From: Phycisphaeraceae bacterium
GTDB lineage: Bacteria; Planctomycetota; Phycisphaerae; Phycisphaerales; SM1A02
NCBI GenBank assembly: GCA_019636755.1
Contig: JAHBWZ010000002.1
Coordinates: 1-64,000 of the forward strand
DNA: 64,000 nucleotides
Direction of reading: 5' to 3'
Both the position numbers and the translations under genes were made by a program. Shown here in pieces: positions 35,052 to 43,379 of the stretch; the stretch's first letter is position 1; each line of letters starts with the position of its first letter. The notes beneath the pieces were generated by a model. That model saw only the letters and a program-made list of their open reading frames with translations. It had not been told where the DNA came from and did not search any database.

Positions 35052-37029
35052 GACCAGGAGTGCCGCCGCAACGACCGCGTGGCATCGAGGCACGATCGCC
35101 CTGACCCTGATCGAGGACGCTCATCCGGGATCGGGGGCCGGGGGCGGCGGGCTCGACGGCCTGGTCGCGCGCGACCGGCATGACCGGCCGGTGATCTGGG
35201 CGAGCCATCTCGAGGGGTTGCTGCGCGACGCGGCTCGACGCCTGTACCCCGACCACCTCGTCAACGTCCTGTTCGGCAGAGCGGGTGGCCAGCGGCAGCG
35301 TGCGGTGTTCTCCTCGCTTTACGCCACCGAGAGACCGACCGCGCGTGTCTGGCGTGCGACCGCGCGCGCGTCGTTCGACAATCGGGCACCACGCGCCGAC
35401 ACGCTGCGTGCTCACGAGCATGTACCGCGCGGCACGGTCTTCACCGGGGAGATCGAGTTTCCGGCGGATCTTGTCGACACCTTGGATCGACTCCTGAAAG
35501 AACTCGACGCCGTCGGTCACGGTCGTGCCGTCGGTGTCGGACGTGTCCGGATCGAGTTCAGCGCGACGCCATGCGCTCCAGCGACCGCACCCGATGTCCC
35601 GACCGCCGCGACCAGGATGCTTCTGCGCCTCCGCGCCGTCGATCCGCTGTGCATCGCGGCGACCGCGACACCGGGCAATCTCATCCCGACACTGGCGTAC
35701 CTGCCCGGTCGCACCGTGGCGGGCGCTCTCGCCGCCTGGCTGGTCACGAACGGCCACCAGGCCGAGGCCGAGGCGATCATGGGGCCGGACGTTTCGATCG
35801 GTGACGGTCTGCCGCTTCCGGAGTCGGCATCGGGCGTTTCGCCAGACCGTGTGGAAGTGCTGCCAGCACCGCTCACGCTCATGTCTGCGAAGCCGCCGGG
35901 GCAGGCTGAATCCGTGCCGTGGTGGTCGACCGACTCGTCGGTGCCGGAGCGCTGCGACGGTGCCGCCCGACCGAAGGCGACCGCCGGTCCGAAGCTCAAG
36001 CGGCCGGAGCCCGATCTGCACGTCGCGCGCGTCGACGGCGGCAAGTGGTCGGCCTATCGACCGGAGACGCGCATCCGCCTCCGCAACGGCCGACCCATCG
36101 CAGGCCAGCCCGATCCGTCACTGTTCGCCGTCGAGCACATCTGCGAGGAGACGCACTTCCTCGTGGAGGTCCGTGCGGCGTGCGAGACGCTCCGCTCGCT
36201 CTCGGCGGCGCTCTCGCCGATTCTCGCCCGCTCGCGCTGGATCCGGGTCGGTCGCTCCGGCGCCCCCGTCGAGGTCGCGGCGGTGGCGTTCGCCGGCGAC
36301 CAGTCGCCGCCACCGGCACCAGCAGACGGGGACGTCCTGCTGATCCTCACGTCCGACCTTCTCGTCCGCGACGATCGCCTGTGCTGGCGCACGGCCATGG
36401 GAACCGACGACTGGGCCGCGCTTTCCGGTTGGCCGGGCTCCCTCACGGTGAGCAGCCTGTCGCAGGAAGAAGCACGCATCCACGGCTTCAATGCCACCTC
36501 CGGCATGTGGCGCCTTCCGATCGCAGGCATCCGGCGTGGTTCGGTCTATCGTGTCGAAGGTGCCGGGATTGCCGAACTCGCAAGGCGCGCAACGGCGGGT
36601 GAATGGCTCGGCGAGCGCACGCACGAGGGATTCGGACGCTTCCGGATCGACACGTCGTTGCCCGGCGTCGTAAAGGGGGCAACGCCATCGGAACCGGGCA
36701 TCGTCGCGGACGATCCCGACGACGCCGTCGCGCGAACCACATGCAGCTGGTTCGACACTGCCAGAGAACTCGCCGGACGATCGAGCGCCGAACACCGGCG
36801 GCCGAGCCTCTCCCAGTGGCATGACTTCATCGCGGATCTCGAAGCGCGCGGCGAGCAGGCGATCGCCGAGCGCCGAGAACCCACCACCGCCGGCGCCGCC
36901 GGGTGGCGGCATCGGAAGGCCCATGAAGTCCTGACCAGACTCGTCGCCACCGACCCGGACGAACGCGTCGCGTTCGCGAGGATGTTCGTCCGCTGGCTCC
37001 GCGCCGAGATACAGGGAGTGCGCTCATGA
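35041..37029 (+). CDS. csx10: Csx10-like RAMP protein (Cas5-group, type III-D)
   Basis: A 662-residue protein starting at ATG 35041 inside the end of cas10. Two RAMP-like parts are visible. The first has ATPGNLIPTLAYLPGRTVAG at mid-protein. The second, at the C-terminal side, has GSVYRVEGAG followed by GEWLGERTHEGFGRFRI, the G-x-GER..EGFG loop typical of Csx10. Csx10 caps the 5' handle end of crRNA in III-D effectors, equivalent to Cas5/Csm4. It is longer than usual (most Csx10 are about 350-450 aa), the excess lying in the middle and the C-terminus. The next gene overlaps by 4 bp (ATGA). Confidence 0.65.
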   Translation: MSAETRSAAATTAWHRGTIALTLIEDAHPGSGAGGGGLDGLVARDRHDRPVIWASHLEGLLRDAARRLYPDHLVNVLFGRAGGQRQRAVFSSLYATERPTARVWRATARASFDNRAPRADTLRAHEHVPRGTVFTGEIEFPADLVDTLDRLLKELDAVGHGRAVGVGRVRIEFSATPCAPATAPDVPTAATRMLLRLRAVDPLCIAATATPGNLIPTLAYLPGRTVAGALAAWLVTNGHQAEAEAIMGPDVSIGDGLPLPESASGVSPDRVEVLPAPLTLMSAKPPGQAESVPWWSTDSSVPERCDGAARPKATAGPKLKRPEPDLHVARVDGGKWSAYRPETRIRLRNGRPIAGQPDPSLFAVEHICEETHFLVEVRAACETLRSLSAALSPILARSRWIRVGRSGAPVEVAAVAFAGDQSPPPAPADGDVLLILTSDLLVRDDRLCWRTAMGTDDWAALSGWPGSLTVSSLSQEEARIHGFNATSGMWRLPIAGIRRGSVYRVEGAGIAELARRATAGEWLGERTHEGFGRFRIDTSLPGVVKGATPSEPGIVADDPDDAVARTTCSWFDTARELAGRSSAEHRRPSLSQWHDFIADLEARGEQAIAERREPTTAGAAGWRHRKAHEVLTRLVATDPDERVAFARMFVRWLRAEIQGVRS

Positions 37030-38966
37030 ACACCCTCGTGACCGTCTTCACCGGCACACTGGTGCAGGAGAGCCCCCTCTCGGTCTCGGGGATCGACCGC
37101 GCCAGCGCCGTCGATTCGCCGCTGGCGATGGTCGACGGCAAGCCGATTCTGGCCGGGCGCGGTCTCAAGGGCGCGGCCGTCGCGATGGCCCGACGGTTCT
37201 TCGATCCCCTGCCCCGATCTGTCTCGGAGTCGCTCGGTCAGCAGACTTCGCTCCGGCGCTCGGCGTGGGAGTTCGCCAGCACCCAGCCACAGGGCGACCG
37301 GCGTACGGCGATTCGGGCCAACGTCGGGATCCTCCAGAAGACGGCGGCCCGTGCCAAGGGTGTGCTCTTCGACACCGAGACCGTGCCGACCGGAACTCGA
37401 TGGCCGGTCGTGTTCCGTGTCGATTGGCGCCTCGCCGGAGACGAAGCGGAGGAGGCCGAGGGCATCCTCGGCTATGTGCTCTCTCGGCATTGGGCCGAAG
37501 GACGCTGCTGGCTCGGCGGCTCGGTCGCACGCGGTCTGGGATGGTGTCGAGTGGACAACCTGTTTGCCCACCGGCTCGACTCCGCTGCCTACGAGACCTG
37601 GATCGAGAGCGGCCGAACGACGCTGCGGGGCCCGCTCCCGTCGATTCCCACAGTCGAACCGACCAGGTCATGGCACTTCCGGACGCGCGACGTGCGGATC
37701 CGTTTCGGCGAGTACGTCCCGGAGGCCGACGGCGAGGTCTGGGGACTCGACATGCTGGCCGTCGGTGTCCACGACAGCGAGCAGGGCGTGCAGCGACTCG
37801 GCGACGGGCAGTGGGCGCGGCCGACCTGCGCACTGAACGGACCCGCCATCGCCGAGGTCGCCACCGATCGTCCGATCCTGATGGACGGCGACCGACCAGT
37901 CCTGCCGGGATCGACTGTCCGCGGTCCGTTGCGGCACGCACTGTCGCGAGCCCACCGCGCGGCGGGCGAGACGGTGACGGATCCGCATGAGGTCCACGGC
38001 AAGGTCGGCACGCAGGATGTGGCCGGCAAGGTCTTCGGCACAGTCGACCAGAGCAGTCGCGTGCTGATCCGCGACGGCATCGCCGAGGGCGCGTGGGCCG
38101 CGGCCCGTCTTCACATGCACGCTGAGGACGAGTTCTCTGCAGGCTCGTACGGAAGCGCCAAGCGCGACGCCGTGCGCCTGCTGCGCGGGACGTTTCCGAT
38201 CCGGATCGTGATCGACGGCCCCGATGCTGTGACGGTCAACGATCTGGCGGCCAGGATCGAGCGGCAGTTGGCGCTCGGAGCGCTCAGTCACCTTCCCGTC
38301 GGTGGTCACAAGACGCGAGGCGCGGGCTGGGGCCGATTCGAGCCGGGCGAGTGGCAAGCGACCGATGTCGTGAAGACACGCGACTGGGCTTCAGCGACCG
38401 ACGACGGCGTGTCGAGCAAGCGTGCGATGTCCACCCGACCGCCGGATGGCGGTACCGCGAAGTCCGAGCATCCCGAGCGCCAGCGTGCATCGGTACGCGT
38501 GTCGATCGTCTCGGCGCCCGTCGCGGCGAGCACCCCGATGACCCTCGGTGCGTGCTCGGCGCTGGCGAAGGAGCAGCTCGCTGCGGCAGCGGAAGCGAGC
38601 ATCCGCTGGTGGTGCGAGCCCGCACCGGTCTTCCCGCTTCCAAGGCCGATCCGTTGCTCGGGCATCGGCTGGCCGGTCGACTCAACGCCGATCGAGGAGG
38701 CGATCTTCTTCTCGCCCAACGCCTCATGTCGCATCGCCCCGAGCGGAGGCGGCTGGCGGATGGTGACGATCGCTGAAGTCCCCGACGGCATGGACTCCGC
38801 CACGGCGATCCATGGGGCGACCGTGATCGAGACACGGGCGCGACTGCACGGCAACGCGACGCGATTCGCGAACGCGACTCTGGAGCGGGCTACCGTCGTC
38901 GTGCGCGAGTGGCATGTGGATGGCGCGCCCGTCGGATTCACGATGACCTCAGGAGGACGGCGATGA
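37026..38966 (+). CDS. Cas7-Cas7 (double Csm3-like) fusion with extra C-terminal region
   Basis: A 646-residue protein. Domain 1 (about 1-190) has SAVDSPLAMVDGKPILAGRG with candidate catalytic Asp30 and a Gly-rich GGSVARGLGW. Domain 2 (about 215-440) has ATDRPILMDGDRPVLPGSTV with candidate Asp281, then KVFGTVDQSSRVLIRDG and GGHKTRGAGWGRF. Both carry the Csm3-type Asp-x-P segment used for target RNA cleavage, so one chain could supply two backbone subunits. Residues about 450-646 match nothing I know. Fused Cas7 domains are known in III-D and III-E effectors. ATGA overlaps couple it to both neighbours. Confidence 0.75.
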   Translation: MNTLVTVFTGTLVQESPLSVSGIDRASAVDSPLAMVDGKPILAGRGLKGAAVAMARRFFDPLPRSVSESLGQQTSLRRSAWEFASTQPQGDRRTAIRANVGILQKTAARAKGVLFDTETVPTGTRWPVVFRVDWRLAGDEAEEAEGILGYVLSRHWAEGRCWLGGSVARGLGWCRVDNLFAHRLDSAAYETWIESGRTTLRGPLPSIPTVEPTRSWHFRTRDVRIRFGEYVPEADGEVWGLDMLAVGVHDSEQGVQRLGDGQWARPTCALNGPAIAEVATDRPILMDGDRPVLPGSTVRGPLRHALSRAHRAAGETVTDPHEVHGKVGTQDVAGKVFGTVDQSSRVLIRDGIAEGAWAAARLHMHAEDEFSAGSYGSAKRDAVRLLRGTFPIRIVIDGPDAVTVNDLAARIERQLALGALSHLPVGGHKTRGAGWGRFEPGEWQATDVVKTRDWASATDDGVSSKRAMSTRPPDGGTAKSEHPERQRASVRVSIVSAPVAASTPMTLGACSALAKEQLAAAAEASIRWWCEPAPVFPLPRPIRCSGIGWPVDSTPIEEAIFFSPNASCRIAPSGGGWRMVTIAEVPDGMDSATAIHGATVIETRARLHGNATRFANATLERATVVVREWHVDGAPVGFTMTSGGRR

Positions 38967-41434
38967 GTGGAGGCAACGAGAGGCCGCATGCGATCCGAGT
39001 GCGGGTGACGGACGGGAAGCCGCGGAAGTACGGAGTTCTGCGGAACGCGCTCAAGCCGCTCGCGAAGGGGGTGTTTCCGCAGGGTGGGACCAAGGGCGCA
39101 GGTGCGCTCGAGTTCGTTATCGACGCCGGCTCGGCCGTCGAACTCGATCAGGTTCGAGCCAGGCTCGCGTCGGTGCGTCTCGAGGAGATCGCCGCCGTCA
39201 CGGAGGTCTCGAAGCCACCAAAGCAGATCAAGGGCGCTGGTGCACCGGGGCGGTATCGACAGGGCCACCACCAAGGCGGCCACCGATCCTCCCCGTCCCG
39301 ACCATCGGCGTCGTTCGGCCCACTCAAATTGGAGAAGAAGCCGTACGGGTTCATCGCCCTGCCCGGCGAGTTCGTCGAACGCGAACCGGTCTGGCATGAC
39401 GGCTCGATGTCTGCGGGACGGCACTCGGGCGAGATCCGGTTCGAGCTCAAGACCCTCACCCCGATGCTGGTCGGGTGCGAGCGGGTGAAGCTGGATGGGA
39501 GCGGCAGTGATTTCGGGCCAGCGTGCGAATGGCGACAACCGGATGCTGCCACGATCCGCAGCCTGCTGGCGACCGCCGCACGACAGGTCTACCCGGACTC
39601 GACGAAGTCCGATCCCGAAAGGCGAAATCGCGAGCAGAGGGACCTCGAGAGAGACCGCGCCAGGTACGAGCAGGATGATGGTCGTCGCAAGCAGATCTGC
39701 GAGGTCAAGAACGGCGTGGGCTTGACGCGACGCGACAAGTCGGTGCTCGGGCCGCTTCGGGCACCGTGGGGCGATCGGCCGGTGCTCATTCCCGCCGATT
39801 CGATCAAGGGTCTTCTACGGCACGAACTGGGTGCGTTGCTCGGGGCGCCGATGGAGCGCGTGGCGGAGCGGTCGTACTCATATCGGCCGAACTCGATGTA
39901 CCCGGACGCCGAGAATCGTCGCGTTCTCGAGCCGCGACTTGCGAGAGTCCTGCCTGGGAAGGTAGAGAACCGGGCGGTTCCGGACCTCGCCCCCCCCCTG
40001 CTGGCCTGCGTCCCACTCGAGATCGAGTTGGTAGGCGCGATGCTGGACTACAGGAAAAGACCGCCACCACCGAAGCTGGACTATGTCTTCTCGCACGGCG
40101 CCGGTGGACGCGAACCCGGCGACTCGAACTACCGAGGCGGCCAAGGCGCCGGCGATCAGCTCAACGCGAGGCGAGGCGTTTACCAACGGCTCGACCTGAA
40201 CGTAGAGCCCAACACCCACCGCGCAACAGTACCAGAGCCAGCGATCGCAACCTATCTCCGGACAATTCGACATCTCGTTGACATGGACGACGGACACTTC
40301 AGTTCGCGGCATCCTGACAGAAGCCGCGGGGCGGACAAGTTGGTGGAGTGGGCCGAGCGCATCCGGATCGCCGCCGCGCAGGTCGTCTTCCAGCCCGGTG
40401 ACTACATCTTCGTGGAGTGGGACACGGAGAAGGAGGAGATCGTCTCCTTCGGATGGCACTACTACTATCGCTGGGCCTATCAGGACACCGTTCGACACAA
40501 GTCGCTGGGGACGGGCAACCGACCTGGCCTGTTCCCGACGAGCGCCGAGCTCGCGGCGCTTGCTGACTCTCCAGAGAAGCTGACAGCCGTCCGACGCCTC
40601 TTCGGCTACACGGGCGACAACGACGGCAGCCGCGGAATCGGGAAGGACAACTTCAGCCAGCTCATGGGCCGCGTCGCACCGAACACCGCCGTCGAGATCG
40701 TCGGCCGGAACGAGAGCGAGAACGATCGGTTCGAAAGGCCGACGTTCCTGAAGGAACTCGGGTTGCCGAGGCCGAGCGCCGTCGAGCACTACATCCGACA
40801 GCCGGCCGATCCGACCGCGCATCGCCGCGACCGGGCCCCGCTCGTGACCTACGGCGACGCCGCCGGACGCGATTCGCCAGGTGAACTGGCGGGCCGCAAG
40901 TTCTACTTCGATCGCTGTACGACGGATTGGGCGGACGACTCGGAAGCGAACCGACTGAACGAGCGCAGTGCGCTTGCCCTGGAGGCATCGAAGCCGGGTC
41001 GAATGTTCCGGTTCACAGTGCGATTCCGCGATCTCGACACGGACGAGCTCGCCGCGCTGCTCGTGGCCTTCTGTCCGAACCAGTTCTGCGACATACTGGG
41101 CGGCTCGCACGAGGGCGGCTACTGCTCGAAGCTCGGTTCCGCGCGACCGCTCGGCTGGGGAAGCGTGCGGATCGAGGCGCAGTCGCTGCATCTCCTCGAC
41201 ACAACGAGCAATCCTCCGGCGCTGACCCCATGCGATCCCAAGTCGTGGTTCAAAGGCGCCGCTGTTGATCGCTCAAGGTGGCATACCGCCGAATGGCTGG
41301 CGATCCATCGTCGAGGTCATCCCGAGGCTGCCGCCTATCCAACAGGCGCCGACGGCAGGATCTACAGCTACCACACGACCTTACGGGCCGATCACTCTCG
41401 GTCCAGACGCTACGGGGCGGGAGCCCGACCGTGA
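38963..41434 (+). CDS. Large RAMP-superfamily Cas protein (TIGR03986-like)
   Basis: An 823-residue protein; AGGAGG at 38951-38956 is a perfect ribosome-binding site for ATG 38963. The first 115 residues are basic and unplaced. PYGFIALPGEFVEREPVWHD at 127-146, followed by H-SGEI.FELKTLTPMLVG, is the standard RAMP opening of TIGR03986-type proteins. IPADSIKGLLRHELGALLG at 276-294 is the RAMP loop-helix. LFGYTGDNDGSRGIGKDN with GRVAP further on matches the G-x-GR..fsda segment. A final GG.HEGGYCSKLGSARPLGWG supplies the Gly-rich loop. It is probably a further Cas7-group backbone part. It has ATGA overlap upstream and GTGA overlap downstream. Confidence 0.7.
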   Translation: MSGGNERPHAIRVRVTDGKPRKYGVLRNALKPLAKGVFPQGGTKGAGALEFVIDAGSAVELDQVRARLASVRLEEIAAVTEVSKPPKQIKGAGAPGRYRQGHHQGGHRSSPSRPSASFGPLKLEKKPYGFIALPGEFVEREPVWHDGSMSAGRHSGEIRFELKTLTPMLVGCERVKLDGSGSDFGPACEWRQPDAATIRSLLATAARQVYPDSTKSDPERRNREQRDLERDRARYEQDDGRRKQICEVKNGVGLTRRDKSVLGPLRAPWGDRPVLIPADSIKGLLRHELGALLGAPMERVAERSYSYRPNSMYPDAENRRVLEPRLARVLPGKVENRAVPDLAPPLLACVPLEIELVGAMLDYRKRPPPPKLDYVFSHGAGGREPGDSNYRGGQGAGDQLNARRGVYQRLDLNVEPNTHRATVPEPAIATYLRTIRHLVDMDDGHFSSRHPDRSRGADKLVEWAERIRIAAAQVVFQPGDYIFVEWDTEKEEIVSFGWHYYYRWAYQDTVRHKSLGTGNRPGLFPTSAELAALADSPEKLTAVRRLFGYTGDNDGSRGIGKDNFSQLMGRVAPNTAVEIVGRNESENDRFERPTFLKELGLPRPSAVEHYIRQPADPTAHRRDRAPLVTYGDAAGRDSPGELAGRKFYFDRCTTDWADDSEANRLNERSALALEASKPGRMFRFTVRFRDLDTDELAALLVAFCPNQFCDILGGSHEGGYCSKLGSARPLGWGSVRIEAQSLHLLDTTSNPPALTPCDPKSWFKGAAVDRSRWHTAEWLAIHRRGHPEAAAYPTGADGRIYSYHTTLRADHSRSRRYGAGARP

Positions 41435-42993
41435 CCACGAAGCGCCCCGCCGCACTCATCGTCGCCGTTGGGCAGACGGATGTGCAGCTCGTAGAGGACG
41501 GGCAGCGATTCGAGCTCAAGAAGAAGAACGCCAATCGACTCCATCGGGAGATCGAGCACCGCGGCTTCGTCCTCGTCGCTCCGCCCGCAAAGGGGGCTGA
41601 TGCCCGCGGCGAACTGCCCAGGGACGGCGATCTCGTGTTCTGCACACCGAAGGCGGACGCCTACCTCGCGTGGGCTGAGCAGCACGAGCTCGACGTGAAG
41701 GCCGCGCTCATCCTCGACACACGCCGCGACGACACTGGCCGCCACGGCGAGGAGGATCCGGTCATGGCTGGCCGTATCGTGGGTGATCGGCTGCGAGACC
41801 GGTGCACCGTCGAGCCCCGCTTCCAGACCTACCTCAGTGGCCGCGAATCGCTCGAGGCCGACACGCCGGATGGAGAAGCCCGCGCAGGCATCCGGGCAGA
41901 AGTGATCGACCGGATCGACGGCGCCTGTCGAGACCTCGTATCGTGCCTCCCACAGGACGGTGCGCCCTGGAGCATCATCGTCGGCATCGCGGGTGGCTTT
42001 CCCGGCCTGAAGGATCTCGTTGCCGAGTCAACTCGGCTGCGCGCCCGGCTGCGCGGAATCGACTCGGTCCGAATCCTCCACGTGCCCGACCGACGCAGGA
42101 GCGGCTCTCCAGGCCCCGAGACCGCCGAGGAGTGGAACGTGGTGGCGCCGCACATCAGCTTCGAGGCGCGCCGACACGCCATCGAGCTGCTGCAGGAAGG
42201 CCATGTACTCGGCGCGTTCGGCGCGGTGCGCCACCTGCACGACCCCAACGAGCGAGACTGGACGCACGTCTTCGCGTGGCTCAGCCGCTGGGCGGCATCG
42301 CTCCCGCTCCCTGACGACTGCGACATCGCCCTGCTCCGAGATCGCCGCGACGCGGTCCGGGCTGCGCTTCGCGTCGAGTTGGCTCTGCGCGCCGGGCACG
42401 TTCCGGAGGCGGTGCACGCGACGGTCGCCTTCCTCGAGGCCGCGATCTGGGACCATCTGCTTCGAGGCACTGGCAGGTATGAGGTTCGGGAAGCGGACAC
42501 GCTGAGGCGGCTCTACACCATCGAGCCGGCACCGCCGGACTGTGAAGTGCAACAGCCGTGGCCGACGGGGGCGTCGGCGGCGGACCTGAGGGCGTTCGAC
42601 AAAGACAATCGGAAGCGCCCCTTCGCTCGCGTCGACGGCGACAAGTACAGCATCAACACGAACGGCGCGTGCGCGAATCATCTCGCCGAGTACATCATCG
42701 AAGCGCCGAAACTCACAGCGCTGCTGAAACACACTGACGACTGCAGGATCCGGAGTCTGCGCAACGACGCGGCGCACGGCGTCCCGACGCCGGCGACGAT
42801 GGAGCGAGCACGAACGCAGATGGCCAAGTCCGGCGTCTGGTCGAGCGACGGCAAGAGCTTCCTCTCACAGGCATGCGTCCAGCAGGTTCTCCGTGAGCTC
42901 CCCGTACCCGAGGATCTCGGCATCGGTCCGATCACGTACCCGGAGTCGCTCCTCGATCAGCTGTTGAATGAGGTGCGAGCGCGCCTGGGCTGA
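41431..42993 (+). CDS. CARF-HEPN ribonuclease (Csx1/Csm6-like)
   Basis: A 520-residue protein starting at GTG 41431 within the preceding stop. Residues about 1-235 have a Rossmann-like CARF layout: AALIVAVGQTDVQLV at 7-21, DGDLVFCTPKADAYLAW, then APWSIIVGIAGGFPGL around 178-193. The C-terminal half is helical and ends with RSLRNDAAHG, giving the HEPN active-site motif R-x4-H (R444, H449). CARF-HEPN proteins bind cyclic oligoadenylate from Cas10 and degrade RNA nonspecifically. Placement as the last gene of the operon supports this. The exact family (Csx1, Csm6 or another) is not resolved. Confidence 0.75.
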   Translation: MTTKRPAALIVAVGQTDVQLVEDGQRFELKKKNANRLHREIEHRGFVLVAPPAKGADARGELPRDGDLVFCTPKADAYLAWAEQHELDVKAALILDTRRDDTGRHGEEDPVMAGRIVGDRLRDRCTVEPRFQTYLSGRESLEADTPDGEARAGIRAEVIDRIDGACRDLVSCLPQDGAPWSIIVGIAGGFPGLKDLVAESTRLRARLRGIDSVRILHVPDRRRSGSPGPETAEEWNVVAPHISFEARRHAIELLQEGHVLGAFGAVRHLHDPNERDWTHVFAWLSRWAASLPLPDDCDIALLRDRRDAVRAALRVELALRAGHVPEAVHATVAFLEAAIWDHLLRGTGRYEVREADTLRRLYTIEPAPPDCEVQQPWPTGASAADLRAFDKDNRKRPFARVDGDKYSINTNGACANHLAEYIIEAPKLTALLKHTDDCRIRSLRNDAAHGVPTPATMERARTQMAKSGVWSSDGKSFLSQACVQQVLRELPVPEDLGIGPITYPESLLDQLLNEVRARLG

Positions 42994-43106
42994 CGATCAC
43001 CAGGCGCGTCGGCGGCGGCCTGAAACGACCCGATCGCCGGGCTCGCGAGTCGCCGGGCCATGGCGGCGCCACCGCATACGGAAGATCCGCCTCCGCGATT
43101 CCGGAC

Positions 43107-43379
43107 TCACAGCACCACCACCCCGCCCCAGTCCTCCACCGGTCGCTGCCATCGCATCCGTCGCCGCGTGCCGCGCTCGTCGATGGGATAGATGTCGAAG
43201 GCGTCCGAAGCGCGCAGCAGGCTGCCGAGTTCGAAGCGGAGGCTGCCCATGTCGCCCGGTTCGATCCAGACCTCGAACACCGACTCCTGGACGCGCGTGC
43301 CGTAGCGCGTGAGCACCTTTGCGACCCTGGCGCGGCGGCGGTTGTCGGAAATGTCGTATGCGGCAAGAAAGAGGCTCAT
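43107..43379 (-). CDS. cas2: Cas2 adaptation protein
   Basis: A 90-residue protein, the usual Cas2 size. MSLFLAAYDISDNRRRARVA carries the metal-binding Asp of beta-1 (YDISD) followed by the conserved R-R-x-R-VAKVL helix. RVQESVFEVWIE is the typical beta-2/beta-3 block, and FDIYPID follows. Cas2 bridges two Cas1 dimers in the spacer-integration complex. Its ATG overlaps the stop of the upstream Cas6-RT-Cas1 gene by 4 bp. The gene is convergent with the effector operon, whose stop is 113 bp away. Confidence 0.93.
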   Translation of the reverse strand: MSLFLAAYDISDNRRRARVAKVLTRYGTRVQESVFEVWIEPGDMGSLRFELGSLLRASDAFDIYPIDERGTRRRMRWQRPVEDWGGVVVL

